From NCBI GenBank assembly GCA_036873135.1, contig JAPTYO010000018.1, positions 9,415,503-9,479,502 on the forward strand: 64,000 nt of DNA, read 5' to 3'. Position numbers and translations under genes: made by a program. Source of the stretch: Clarkia xantiana subsp. parviflora (taxonomy: Eukaryota > Streptophyta > Magnoliopsida > Myrtales > Onagraceae). The notes beneath the pieces were generated by a model. It did no database searches. It saw only the letters and a program-made list of their open reading frames with translations, and was not told the origin of the DNA. Positions 20,785-32,314 of this stretch are shown one piece after another (the first letter of the stretch is position 1; each line of letters starts with the position of its first letter).

Positions 20785-21800
20785 CTAGGTAGGAGACGTC
20801 CTCATTATGAAGACAACCTCCATAGGAAAATCTACATGAAGATGAAATGAACCTGAGACTCGGCCCCTCGGCTGGGGGGCAGAGGATAGAGAAGAGACAT
20901 CAAGACCTATAATCACCCCATCGCCAGCCACAGGTTGTTTCCCTTTGTCAAGCAAAGAGGGCGCCTCTTCAACCACTACCTCCTTATCATGAGAGGGAGT
21001 CAGCAAGGGGGCACTTGAAGGAGAGCCTCTCGCGGTTTCCTTCTCCTTGGCAGCCGAGGGCCCGACCTCAGAGTCAGGTTTCCGCGCCTTGAATTTAGAT
21101 TGACTTGAACTCTCGCCCACCGCAAGAACCCATTCGGTAACCAGGGGAGAACGCTCTAACAACAAGAAGGAAGCAACATGGGAACAATCATAAGTATATC
21201 ACAAAGAAAAGAGAATGGAATGAGAACATACTGGAAGCATTAGCAGCCTTCCCTGACTTAGAAGATTTCTTGGCCTGATAAGCAGAACTAGAGGGTTCTT
21301 CCCTCTCATTCGATTCAATGGTACGTTCGGAACGCTTTGCCTACACCTTATACGTTTCTCCATGAAATCAACCTACAAGGGGTCATGCGAGTCCCCGCCT
21401 CGTACAAGTCCACCTCGGACACCCAAGACACAGGACAGTCAGATTTGGTCTGAATGCCTTGGAAAACGATCTTCAAGGTCTCCCTGTCTGAAGAAGAAAG
21501 CTTCCCAAAAGTGAGTCATCTATACGAGCGACCAACACAAAGATCGACCCTTACTCATGGAGGGGCGAGATACGCCTACTACGGGGGCAACCTTAACACC
21601 AATCAAGTTACGGAAGCAAAACCACAACCCAAGAGACCTATCCAAGGGAATAAATCCCAGAGCGTCACAAAGAGGGCGAACTTTTAGCTTCCCCAAATGG
21701 AGCAACGCTCCAACACATCCGAAGGAAGGATCAACCCTTAACACATGACAATGGACCCCTTCGCTCACGGCGGGTAAGAAGAAAGCTTGTAAGCATTTTC
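20785..21800 (-). pseudogene. Antisense gene (aORF) remnant of element C
   Basis: The minus-strand open part 21165-20785 (126 codons) is rich in serine, proline and charged residues. It contains DKGKQPV and a PQPRGRV/HVDFP segment that resembles the start of the intact aORF of element G (IDAPQSRV). 21170-21800 holds fragments of further sequence without a continuous frame. Position and orientation are those of the aORF in the other elements. It is degenerate and no full product is expected. Confidence 0.5.
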
Positions 21801-22717
21801 ACCCTTACTTTTATGGGGAACAAATTGCAGGGTAAAGGTCAAGAGTTATACACACGCCCCAACGAATGAATGAAAAATGTTACACATGCCGAAGGTCGAG
21901 GTTAAAGGACAATGCTCGCACTAGTACGAGGGAGGCGGAACGTTGTGTCCCATTGAGTGGCAGAGTTCCCACCCTCAAGTGAAGGAGAGGTCTATGCTCT
22001 CACCCTTGCACTTATGCTCATATTCATGATTAACATTTACAGGTACATCAATGTCATCACTCATGCTTATACTCACAACCCGTCCATACATACATACATG
22101 TTCATGCTTGCACTCATATGCATGCCCACGTACACACTCCCGTGTGTTCAAACATTTAGACGTCCATGCACATGGCCGCCATATATTCATGCATACATTC
22201 ATGACTACAATCGCAGCATGTCTACACCCACTTCCATACTTGTGTTCCTACTTGCATGTATGCTAGTACACATTTTCATATTCACGATACATCCATGTTC
22301 ACTCAAGGTAACATCTTATAGGCATATTTTCTAGTATCCCATACTTAGAAAAATTTTAGACCAAAATTAAGATTTTTCTTCACTTAGACTTATCCCGGCA
22401 TGAAATTGAAACATGGACTTGTTTAGCTGTGTTCATGTTGCATCTCCACATGAGCATACATTTTCCGAGCACACACTCGTGACGGTGTTAAATTTATTAT
22501 TTCCATCTCAGACGGACACGTGCTTGGACACGTGCCCGTGCTATTCTGACATTTGAAATTCCTCTATCTTATAAGACAGGGGGCAGAGTCAGAGACACAT
22601 CCATGGGTAAGTAAGGACTCCGACAAAAGGTAAAATCCCGGCTTCAAATTGCGCGTGTCATACCATCCTAAAATAGAGTCAATCAAGGGTCAGGCCATTG
22701 GTTGACTCGGGGGCATG
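21801..22717 (+). other. 3' tail and polypurine tract of element C
   Basis: This non-coding tail contains a CATAC/CATGC-rich stretch (22040-22260). From 22342 to 22717 the block is conserved with G (51503-51900, inverted). It includes CACGTGCTTGGACACGTG, CTTATAAGACAGGGGGCAG and AAATAGAGTCAATCAAGGG, and ends in the polypurine tract GACTCGGGGGCATG just before the 3' LTR. Confidence 0.75.
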
Positions 22718-23428
22718 TGATGGATATACGCCCAATTTGAACCCGTTGACTTCCGAATCGTTTTATTTTGATCACCCCGTTAATGATTGTAAATCGAAAC
22801 TTCGACCCAAACATCCCGCGGAAACACCAACGGTCCGGACGACTCGTCCGGACCGAGGTAAACTCACCTAAGAGAGGTCGGGTGGCCACACCCGATCGCC
22901 CCTAGGGAGGGGTTGGGTGGCCACACCCAACCCCTACCCTTGGGGGTCGGATTTTCCTCCCCCCAAGGGCTCCGACACCATTTTTCGACTCCCATACTCG
23001 GTTTATTTCCGCCAACCTTCTCCGTGCCTTAAGGTCTTAATTACGTGATTAAAGGATAATTAATTTTGTTTAAAGGTTAATGATGTCATTAAGTCACCTT
23101 AATGACACCGTTGCCTATAAATACAACTCTCCCACCATTCATTTGATCATCTTGGCAAAGTGCATAATTTAGCTCTGACATCTCTCTAGCTTTATCTCTC
23201 TACAAATACCGTACTGACTTAGGCATCGGAGAGGGTACATCAGGCACCACCCCCCCCCCCTCCGTGCCTGGTATTGCCCCTCTTGCAGGGCGAGAAGAGA
23301 AGCGAAGGCGAAGGACAGAAGGACACGGGTTAGGACGACAAGACTCAAGAGCACCGAATCCGCAAGATCTCCAGTGAGGAATAAGGCTTAGGTCGACCGC
23401 CCGTTGACCCGAGACTTAGAACCTAACA
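22718..23428 (+). repeat. 3' LTR of element C
   Basis: A 711-bp repeat starts TGATGGATATACGCC and ends ACCTAACA, next to the right target duplication AGGAT. It has two palindromic units where the 5' LTR has four. Its 3' part from 23011 onward is duplicated at 26342-26757. Confidence 0.93.
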
Positions 23429-23898
23429 AGGATGCCCTTGTCATCACCGCCACTATTGCAGAGTACGAAGTAAAGAGGATCCTCATCGACAGTGGAAGCT
23501 CGACAGATATACTTTTCTTCGAGGCCTTTCAGAATTTGGGTCTGACCCAAAGAGACCTCATGAAAGTCGATTTCCCCCTCATAGGATTTGCAGGAAGGAC
23601 CACCTATCCAATGGGAGCAATCAAACTCCCGATAGTTCTGGGAAAAGAGAAGACGACTCTAACAATCGATGTACTCTTTGTAGTCGTCGACGCCGCTTCC
23701 GCCTATAACGCCATCATTGGAAGGACGACGCTCAATCCTCACCGAATAATCCCATCGACTGCTCATCAAGTAATGAGGTTCCCGACGATACATGGAATTG
23801 GGGAAGTGAGAGGCGACCAAACAGCATCCCGACGATGCTACGTCAGTTCAATGCGACGTCGAAATCAGAGAGAAGTCATAGAGACAACACCTCCTTAA
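23429..23898 (+). pseudogene. Protease of element E, copy 1 (continues gag from 14954)
   Basis: The frame resumes after the target duplication with KDALVITATI. It carries LIDSGSSTDI (catalytic Asp), GFAGRTTYPMG, YNAIIGRTTLNP and the end GEVRGDQTASRRCYV, then stops at TAA 23896-23898. The domain is complete apart from the C insertion. The stop lies where the RT-linked part of pol begins in A and F. No RT follows, so E is protease-terminal by structure, not by a point mutation. Confidence 0.85.
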
Positions 23899-24189
23899 AG
23901 AAATAATATTGTTTATTATGATAAGACTAATGTTCATTTTATGGTGTTCCTCTTTTTTTGTTAAAACTCAGGAAGGATGAATGAATATAGGCCTTTCAGA
24001 GGCTCTTCTTTTTCTCAAGATATCTGAGTTCTCTTTTAAGGCGACCGACATTTAATATCGACCATCAATAATCTGATATCCACTAAATCACTCAGATTCG
24101 GCGATAATATGCGGCGTCGAAGACAAACTTTTTCCAAATCAAGAGTCGACCATCAAAAATCTGATATCTACTAAATCACTCAGATTTGT

Positions 24190-24990
24190 CGACTACTTGA
24201 AAGCGGTTAAGTAAACGAAGAACCCAAGAGTCGATCATCAAAAACATCTGATATCTACAATATCACTCAGATGGATCGAGCTCCTTGCGGTGCAGAAGAA
24301 CCCAAGAGTCGATCATAAAAAACATCTGATATCTACAATATCACTCAGATGGATCGAGCTCCTTGCAGTGCAGAAGAACCCAAGAGTCGATCATCAAAAA
24401 CATCTGATATCTACAATATCACTCAGATGGATCGAGCTCCTTGAGGTGCAGAAGAACCCAAGAGTCGATCATCAAAAACATCTGATATCTACAATATCAC
24501 TCAGATGGATCGAGCTCCTTGAGGTGCAGAAGAACCCAAGAGTCGATCATCAAAAACATCTGATATCTACAATATCACTCAGATGGATCGAGCTCCTTGC
24601 GGTGCATAAGAACCCAAGAGTCGATCATCAAAAACATCTGATATCTACAATATCACTCAGATGGATCGAGCTCCTTGAGGTGCAGAAGAACCCAAGAGTC
24701 GATCATCAAAAACATCTGATATCTACAATATCACTCAGATGGATCGAGCTCCTTGAGGTGCAGAAGAACCCAAGAGTCGATCATCAAAAACATCTGATAT
24801 CTACAATATCACTTAGATAGATCGACTACTTGCGGTATGAAAGAACTCAAGAGTCGATCATTCAAACATCTGATATCTACAATATCACTCAGATAGATCG
24901 ACTTGCAATACGAAAGAGCCCAAGAGTCGATCATTAAAATATTTGATATCTACTAAATCACTCAAATAGATCGACTACTTGAGGTTTCGA
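24190..24990. repeat. 78-bp minisatellite of element E, copy 1
   Basis: About ten units contain AAGAGTCGATCATCAAAAAC, ATCTGATATCTACAATATCAC and GATCGAGCTCCTTG. The central seven are almost identical; the outer ones are diverged and shorter (for example GACCATCAAAAATCTGATATC near 24050-24190). The unit is 26 codons long, so an uninterrupted frame runs through the array; it is not a gene. ATCTGATATC is partly palindromic. Confidence 0.9.
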
Positions 24991-25090
24991 AAGTCGATCA
25001 TCCCGCCTTGAAATTCGGTGTCGACCATTCAAAATCCAATATCCACTAAATCACTCGGACAAATCTACAACTCGAGAGAAAGCGTCTATG

Positions 25091-26341
25091 CTAAAATCTA
25101 TCTATCAGCCCTAGCTTTGGCTTTAGCTTCCTCCTGCAGATATTCTCGAAGAACTGCCACTCTCGAGAGGTCTGGTCGGGGCCCAAGGCCCTAAGGTCGG
25201 CCACCAATGAAGCAAAAACTGAGAGAAGCATCTGCCCGCTCGCCATGGCGGCGTCCGTTTGAAAGGCCAAGCTGACCTTGTAAGCGGCAACAGCATTCCG
25301 CTCAGGCTCCTCGAGCTCTTCCACCCTCTTCTTCAGCTCGATGTTCTCTTCGTGCTGAGAATCCAGTTGGGCACGGAAAATTTTGGAGAAGGCGGCAGCA
25401 TCAGGATATGCCTTGCCAAGCACGGCCGCCAAAACTCCACTAGCTCTCAAAGCCTCCTTGCAGGTATCGAGCTCCCCATATATGGTGCCCAAGACCCTCT
25501 GAAGGCTGGAAACCTCCCCTTCAAGGCGAGCCACCTTTTTCCGAAGGCCCTACACTTCTTTGGCCTCCGACTCCAGGGAAGCAAGCTGTCCCTTTGCGAG
25601 AGATAACTCCTCGCCAAAGTCGATGAGCAACTGACCCACCTGCAAGAAATCGCGGTTGGCCTGGAAAGGAAAAAGTCGTCAACATAAGGTACAAATAATA
25701 TGTATCGACGAATAAGAATATGGTTTTACCTTGGACTGTCGATGCAGGAACATTCGAGTGGCGTCCTCCACTCGATCTGCAGGGAGGCGAGGACGATCCC
25801 GGGGAGGAACAGAGGCGTTCAGCAAGTGAAGGGCCACCTCCTTGTTGGCGATGGAATGGCCTCCTTCAGCTTGTACTCTCCCAGAGTGGCGAGAGGGTCC
25901 CAATCGAAATCTCGTGGTGGAGATTCGGGGGCAGAATGAAGCATCCTCCAAGCAAAGGGAGGACCCTCATATCCCAAGCCTGTCTTGGCTTGAGAAGAAG
26001 AAGCCTCAGCAATACCCTTGCCCTTAGGGTCGACTTCTGCGAGGAAAATACGTTAATAAAAATTAACTACCAAGAACTAAGTAAGGAATCTATCAAGGCA
26101 AAAGTCTATACCAGTGGGTGGCAAGGGACTAGTGGGCGTCGGATCGACCCCAGAAGTAACCTCCTGAAATGAGGAGACTGGAGTGGCGGTGTTGATTTTC
26201 ACTTTCTTCGAAGGAGTGGCGCCTGCCCTCCCAGCAGGTCTCTTGGTCCTCTTCTTCGAGGACTTTGGCTGTTCTTCTACGGCCGCTTGGGTGGCTTCTT
26301 CCTGTTCAGAAGAGTCGACCACCATGTCAGGCGAAGCCCCC
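25091..26341 (-). pseudogene. Antisense gene of element E, truncated duplicate (3' exons only)
   Basis: This is a copy of the 3' exons of the gene at 28430-30608, cut at 26341 by the duplication junction. The exon at 26341-26115 encodes a lysine-rich segment (KKRTKRPAGRAG, SKKVKI). The exon near 26035-25730 includes FAWRMLHSAPESPP and VEDATRMFLHRQ. The exon 25660-25091 is a coiled-coil region (ENIELKKRVEELEEPE) with a TAG near 25556. It lacks the start and the N-terminal domain exon. Confidence 0.75.
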
Positions 26342-26757
26342 GCCAACCTTCTCCGTGCCTTAAGGTCTTAATTACGTGATTAAAGGATAATTAATTGTGT
26401 TTAAAGGTTAATGATGTCATTAAGTCACCTTAATGACACCGTTGCCTATAAATACAACTCTCCCACCATTCATTTGATCATCTTGGCAAAGTGCATAATT
26501 TAGCTCTGACATCTCTCTAGCTTTATCTCTCTACAAATACCGTACTGACTTAGGCATCGGAGAGGGTACATCAGGCACCCCCCCCCCCCTCCGTGCCTGG
26601 TATTGCCCCTCTTGCAGGGCGAGAAGAGAAGCAAAGGCGAAGGACAGAAGGACACGGGTTAGGACGACAAGACTCAAGAGCAACGAATCCGCAAGATCTC
26701 CAGTGAGGAATAAGGCTTAGGTCAACCGCCCGTTGACCCGAGACTTAGAACCTAACA
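26342..26757 (+). repeat. Truncated LTR of element C created by the duplication
   Basis: This is the 3' 416 bp of the C LTR, from GCCAACCTTCTCCG to ACCTAACA, including its TATA box and the GCATCGGAGAGGG and CCCCTCTTGCAGG motifs. It lies far from any C interior and is not a solo LTR, because the left part is missing and no own target duplication exists. Confidence 0.9.
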
Positions 26758-27227
26758 AGGATGCCCTTGTCATCACCGCCACTATTGCAGAGTACGAAGT
26801 AAAGAGGATCCTCATCGACAGTGGAAGCTCGACAGATATACTTTTCTTCGAGGCCTTTCAGAATTTGGGTCTGACCCAAAGAGACCTCATGAAAGTCGAT
26901 TTCCCCCTCATAGGATTTGCAGGAAGGACCACCTATCCAATGGGAGCAATCAAACTCCCGATAGTTCTGGGAAAAGAGAAGGCGACTCTAACAATCGATG
27001 TACTCTTCGTAGTCGTCGACGCCGCTTCCGCCTATAACGCCATCATTGGAAGGACGACGCTCAATCCTCACCGAATAATCCCATCGACTGCTCATCAAGT
27101 AATGAGGTTCCCGACGATACATGGAATTGGGGAAGTGAGAGGCGACCAAACAACATCCCGACGATGCTACGTCAGTTCAATGCGACGTCGAAATCAGAGA
27201 GAAGTCATAAAGACAACACCTCCTTAA
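26758..27227 (+). pseudogene. Protease of element E, copy 2 (duplicate)
   Basis: This is identical to copy 1 except for a few substitutions (for example a lysine-threonine versus lysine-alanine change after GKE, and isoleucine-glutamate versus isoleucine-lysine near the end). It lacks any upstream gag and begins right after the LTR fragment, so it cannot be translated as part of Gag-protease. Confidence 0.85.
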
Positions 27228-27518
27228 AGAAATAATATTGTTTATTATGATAAGACTAATGTTCGTTTTATGGTGTTCCTCTTTTTTTGTTAAAACTCAG
27301 GAAGGATGAATGAATATAGGCCTTTCAGAGGCTCTTCTTTTTCTCAAGATATCTGAGTTCTCTTTTAAGGCGACCGACATTTAATATCGACCATCAATAA
27401 TCTGATATCCACTAAATCACTCAGATTCGGCGATAATATGCGGCGTCGAAGACAAAAATTTTCCAAATCAAGAGTCGACCATCAAAAATCTGATATCTAC
27501 TAAATCACTCAGATTTGT

Positions 27519-28320
27519 CGACTACTTGAAAGCGGTTAAGTAAACGAAGAACCCAAGAGTCGATCATCAAAAACATCTGATATCTACAATATCACTCAGA
27601 TGGATCGAGCTCCTTGCGGTGCAGAAGAACCCAAGAGTCGATCATAAAAAACATCTGATATCTACAATATCACTCAGATGGATCGAGCTCCTTGCAGTTC
27701 AGAAGAACCCAAGAGTCGATCATCAAAAACATCTGATATCTACAATATCACTCAGATGGATCGAGCTCCTTGAGGTGCAGAAGAACCCAAGAGTCGATCA
27801 TCAAAAACATCTGATATCTACAATATCACTCAGATGGATCGAGCTCCTTGAGGTGCAGAAGAACCCAAGAGTCGATCATCAAAAACATCTGATATCTACA
27901 ATATCACTCAGATGGATCGAGCTCCTTGCGGTGCAGAAGAACCCAAGAGTCGATCATCAAAAACATCTGATATCTACAATATCACTCAGATGGATCGAGC
28001 TCCTTGAGGTGCAGAAGAACCCAAGAGTCGATCATCAAAAACATCTGATATCTACAATATCACTCAGATGGATCGAGCTCCTTGAGGTGCAGAAGAACCC
28101 AAGAGTCGATCATCAAAAACATCTGATATCTACAATATCACTCATATAGATCGACTACTTGCGGTATGAAAGAACTCAAGAGTCGATCATTCAAACATCT
28201 GATATCTACAATATCACTCAGATAGATCGACTACTTGTAATACGAAAGAGCCCAAGAGTCGATCATTAAAATATTTGATATCTACTAAATCACTCAAATA
28301 GATCGACTACTTGAGGTTTC
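27519..28320. repeat. 78-bp minisatellite of element E, copy 2
   Basis: This has the same array structure and unit number as 24190-24990, with isolated substitutions. The retained unit number shows that little array change has occurred since the tandem duplication. Confidence 0.9.
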
Positions 28321-28429
28321 GAAAGTCGATCATCCCGCCTTGAAGTTCGGTGTCGACCATTTAAAATCCGATATCCACTAAATCACTCGGACAAATCTAC
28401 AACTCGAGAGAAAGCGTCTATGCTAAAAT

Positions 28430-30608
28430 CTATCTATCAGCCCTAGCTTTGGCTTTAGCTTCCTCCTGCAGATATTCTCGAAGAACTGCCACTCTCGAAA
28501 GGTCTAGGTCGGGGCCCAAGGCCCTAAGGTCGGCCACCAATGAAGCAAAAACTGAGAGAAGCATCTGCCCGCTCGCCATGGCGGCGTCCGTTTGAAAGGC
28601 CAAGCTGACCTTGTAAGCGGCAACAGCATTCCGCTCAGGCTCCTCGAGCTCTTCCACCCTCTTCTTCAGCTCGATGTTCTCTTCGCGCTGAGAATCCAGT
28701 TGGGCACGGAAAATTTTGGAGAAGGCGGCAGCATCAGGATATGCCTTGCCAAGCACGGCCGCCAAAACTCCACTAGCTCTCAGAGCCTCCTTGCAGGTAT
28801 CGAGCTCCCCATATATGGTGCCCAAGACCCTCTGAAGGCTGGAAACCTTCCCTTCAAGGCGAGCCACCTTTTCCCGAAGGCCCTACACTTCTTTGGCCTC
28901 CGACTCCAGGGAAGCAAGCTGTCCCTTTGCGAGAGATAACTCCTCGCCAAAGTCGATGAGCAACTGACCCACCTGCAAGAAATCGCGGTTGGCCTGGAAA
29001 GGAAAAAGTCGTCAACATAAGGTACAAATAATATCTATCGACGAATAAGAATATGGTTTTACCTTGGACTGTCGATGCAGGAACATTCGAGTGGCGTCCT
29101 CCACTCGATCTGCAGGGAGGCGAGGACGATCCCGGGGAGGAACAGAGGCGTTCAGCAAGTGAAGGGCCACCTCCTTGTTGGCGATGGAATGGCCCTCCTT
29201 CAGCTTGTACTCTCCCAGAGTGGCGAGAGGGTCCCAATCGAAATCTCGTGGTGGAGATTCGGGGGCAGAATGAAGCATCCTCCAAGCAAAGGGAGGACCC
29301 TCATATCCCAAGCCTGTCTTGGCTTGAGAAGAAGAAGCCTCAGCAATACCCTTGCCCTTAGGGTCGACTTCTGCGAGGAAAATACGTTAATAAAAATGAA
29401 CTACCAAGAACTAAGTAAGGAATCTATCAAGGCAAAAGTCTATACCAGTGGGGGGCAAGGGACTAGTGGGCGTCGGATCGACCCCAGAAGTAACCTCCTG
29501 AAATGAGGAGACTGGAGTGGCGGTGTTGATTTTCACTTTCTTCGAAGGAGTGGCGCCTGCCCTCCCAGCAGGTCACTTGGTCCTCTTCTTGAGGACTTTG
29601 GCTGTTCTTCTACGGCCGCTTGGGTGGCTTCTTCCTATTCAGAAGAGTCGACCACCATGTCAGGCGAAGCCCCCTCCAAAGTAGGTTGGGCGTCTCCATG
29701 GACAGAGGTTCCGAAGTGGCTTTAGTTCCACTTCCACTTCCTGCTGCCCCGCCAGCAAGGGGCACTCCAGTCGCCGCCTGCTTATCAAAAAGCCTTGTAA
29801 ATAGACCTACAGAAAGCAAAAGAAAGGATTCAAGAAACGACTAAAGATAGAAAGAAAAAAGGATTACCCAGTTTATAGGAGGATCCTCGAGGCAGAGACG
29901 AATGGAAGCATTGATAAGGGCCTGTTCCGAGCTATCGGATATCGACTTCCAAGGAAGAAAATCAGGAGAAAATATGGTGGCATGAATCTTATAGACCGTG
30001 TCGACTTCCTCCGGAGTTAATCCTTGAAGAGTTGGGGCACGATCCATACCCAAAGGAGGAAGCACTGGCCACGGGACGCTTACTCGACAGAAGAAATAAT
30101 GATTCTTCCAATTGGCGTTTTTCGATTTAATGTTGCAAACCAACCGTGGGGCAGACTCCCAATCAAGATCGCTGCCAGTAGGCCAACGACTCCTGAAATT
30201 GTAGGTGTCATGAGGCGTACGTTGTTGTTGGTAGAAGCTGCGGAAAACCCTCAAAGAATACTTCCACTCATAGGTGGAACACAAACAACGAAAACCCACC
30301 CAATAACGGAGGGCATTCTCAGTAAATTGGCAAGGATGGATGCGATAATGCTCGCAGAGTTCCATCAAGTTGCCACAAAAAGGGAATCTCAGTCCCGCCT
30401 CGAGATGACCCACGAAGACCGCAACTTCTTCCTCTTGGGGAAAATATTTTGGTCCCGGGGGACCAGGGTATCGAGGATGTTCATCATCGCTCAGATTACC
30501 CAAAGCCACGGCCTTCATGAAGCCATGGCTGGTCAATTTACTAACCTTAGGAGAAGGAGGGGAGGGAACGAAATCTTCAAGATTACCTTTAGGATTGGGG
30601 AGAGCCAT
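28430..30608 (-). pseudogene. Antisense gene (aORF) of element E, full length but with stops
   Basis: The start ATG is at 30608. Exon 1 (to about 29865) encodes the conserved domain also seen in A and B: RFPFCGNLMELCEHY, WKYSLRVFRSFY, WKNHYFFCR, SVPWPVLPP. GTAATCC begins an intron ending TTTCTGTAG near 29808. Exon 2 runs to about 29445, with a TAG (SE-stop-E) near 29638 where the duplicate has CAG, and a probable one-base slip near 29680. Exon 3 (about 29370-29065) holds VEDATRMFLHRQSK. Exon 4 (about 28995-28430) is coiled coil, with a TAG near 28888 shared with the duplicate. Length and layout resemble the A gene. The function is unknown; the domain likeness to the 'putative gypsy type transposon' family is my inference from motifs. 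Confidence 0.7.
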
Positions 30609-31155
30609 CGGAGTTCTAGAGAGAAATGAAGGAACAAAGCTTCTCGCTGAGGATCGGAAGGACCTGCGGTGGCAATTCCGATCAAAATCCTCTCTTCAGG
30701 CGTACAAGGACGAGGAGAATTTGGGTTTATAAAGAAGGCACTGTATTGATTCGCCAGGATTGGAGAGAAGACGAAGGTGAAAGGTGAAATGTGAAAGTAA
30801 AAAGGGGGGGTATTTGTAGAAGAACTCCCTCGCTGGGATAACTTCCTTGCGAAGCCTTATCAAGGTCAGCCATTCATTGGTTCTTCATCTGACAACATGA
30901 CCGTTAGCCTACACCTGTAGAGCCATTGAGAGGGTGACTCCCCAGCTTCCCTAGGAGATATCTGCATGCCGAAACTATCTCTTCTCCCAACGGATAGAAA
31001 TCCTAATCCCGAGGGAGGGCCTCTTAACTTTCTGGAAAGTCTGGAAAATCTACAACTCCTGAGAATTAGATTATCTCGCCACAAAATGGGGCTTTACTCG
31101 ACTCAAGCCTTCACCTCAAGTAAATGAAGCTGACGACTCGAGTCTCGGGGGCAAG
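30609..31155 (+). other. 3' tail of element E with aORF upstream region and polypurine tract
   Basis: This non-coding stretch has TATAAACCC on the minus strand (near 30728), which could serve the antisense gene that starts at 30608. It ends in the polypurine tract TCTCGGGGGCAAG (31143-31155). I see no other feature. Confidence 0.65.
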
Positions 31156-31885
31156 TGTTAGGTTATAAATAAACCCGACTATGTATGTACTTTCTTGGTC
31201 TATGGTGAATTTCTATAGGTGACAGGTCGAGTACGCTTTCAGGGCGAGGAGAAGAAGTCGACGACCTTTCTTGTTTATTCCAACCATTTGGAGATAAAAG
31301 GTCGACTATCAATCATGAAGAAGTCGACTTCAAAAGAATGACTGATCGACTATGGAGACTTAGAGAATCTTCCAGAGGACAGGTGGCGACCTGCTTCCCA
31401 CCATCTCCAAGGGAAAACCTTCCCTCGAAGTAAAGACAGGTGGCGACCTGCTTCCCACCTTCTCCAAGGGAAAACCTTCACTCGAAGTAAAGACAGGTGG
31501 CGACCTGCTTCCCATCGTCTCCAATGGAAAACCTTCCCTCGAAGTAAAGACAGGTGGCGACCTGCTTGTCACCTGCTTGGCCGACTCCAAAGGAAAACTC
31601 ACTAAGGAGATAACCGCCACTGATAAGTCGGTAACTCTCCCCTATAAATAGGGACCTATCTTATTCAATTAAAAACAATCTGCTCTGAATACTTATATAT
31701 TACACTATCAAATACATTACTAACTTAAGCTTCGGAGTGGAATCAGGGGCCATCCCCACCCCTTTTTAGGTGCTCGACCTTAAAAGTCTCCCGGAGGAAA
31801 TCAAGTCCTCGAGAGAGCTACGTCCAAGGCGAAGCCTAGAAGCCCATTCCATGAAGTTTGAGGCCACGTCATTTTGATCCCAACA
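31156..31885 (+). repeat. 3' LTR of element E
   Basis: A 730-bp repeat starts TGTTAGGTTATAAATAAACC and ends ATCCCAACA, followed by the target duplication GTACC. It contains three full 57-bp units (31379-31550) and an intact TATAAATA box (near 31643). Confidence 0.93.
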
Positions 31886-31890
31886 GTACC

Positions 31891-32314
31891 TATATTAAAT
31901 AAGGACCAAATTATAAACATATGTAAATTTAGATTATTAGGATTTGGTAATTTGGATTTGATGTTGGATTTATATTTTGTGATGATTTGATGTGTTTGTT
32001 GTTTGTATTTGATTGGTGTTTAGATTTGTGGTTTGAATTTATATGTAATGTAATATTTTAGCAAACAAAAAATTCATATGTAATATTGAATATTGATAAG
32101 TGAAAAAAAAAAAAACACAGGTTTTTCACATGGCGGGGCGGGTCGGGGTCTCGCGGTTCGACTTGCTGGATTTTTTTATAGTTGACCCTCCTCAAGAGGT
32201 ACCTCTGTTCGGGTCTGCCAGGCCGACCCGCGGAGCGGTTCGGTGCTATGAAAACCTGTCTTGGCCCGCCCCGTTGCCATCCCTACATATGTTATTGCCG
32301 ATGTTTAGTCTTTT
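31891..32314. other. Flank of element E with one hAT-like terminus
   Basis: AT-rich sequence is followed by a GC-rich block (32130-32285). This block ends in GGCCCGCCCCGTTGCCATCC (32262-32281), whose reverse complement resembles the ends of plant hAT-type elements. The other terminus was not found nearby, so only a fragment is claimed. Confidence 0.4.

Larger units (their letters stand above)
14955..23428 (+). mobile_element. Element C: gag-bearing non-autonomous gypsy element nested in E
   Basis: LTRs 14955-15731 and 22718-23428 are flanked by the 5-bp duplication AGGAT (14950-14954 and 23429-23433). The insertion splits E between a histidine-glutamate-aspartate stretch and the protease core. 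The interior holds a degenerate gag, one open frame with protease and a second Gag-like module, two minisatellites, an antisense gene remnant and a 3' tail nearly identical in layout to element G. RT, RNase H and integrase are absent. LTR ends, PBS and 3' tail show that C, F and G are one family. Confidence 0.92.
23011..29674. repeat. Tandem duplication of 3.33 kb spanning the C/E boundary
   Basis: Unit 1 (23011-26341) and unit 2 (26342-29674) are nearly identical. Each contains the 3' part of C's LTR, the E protease fragment, the 78-bp minisatellite and the 3' exons of the E antisense gene. At the junction near 26341, aORF sequence ending GAAGCCCCC is fused to the middle of the LTR at GCCAACCTTCTCCG. 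At the end of unit 2 the aORF continues normally (CTCCAAAGTAGG). The duplication therefore happened after C inserted into E, probably by unequal exchange at short C-rich similarity. Confidence 0.92.
12451..31885 (+). mobile_element. Element E: non-autonomous Tat-type element (gag, protease, aORF; no RT or integrase), with nested C and a tandem duplication
   Basis: LTRs at 12451-13246 and 31156-31885 are flanked by a perfect 5-bp duplication GTACC (12446-12450 and 31886-31890). The total length is 19.4 kb, of which element C accounts for 8474 bp and a tandem duplication for about 3.33 kb. The remaining element has PBS, gag, protease, a 78-bp minisatellite, an antisense spliced gene and a PPT. 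After protease the reading frame stops at 23898 and no RT, RNase H or integrase follows. It would therefore need enzymes from another element. Confidence 0.9.

Noticed and set aside
24290..24820. 176-codon open frame (and the equal one at 27619-28149)
   Set aside because: It is the 78-bp minisatellite read as 26-residue repeats; the unit length is a multiple of three, so openness is expected.
26342..26757. Solo LTR of element C
   Set aside because: Lacks the left half and a target duplication; it is explained by the tandem duplication.
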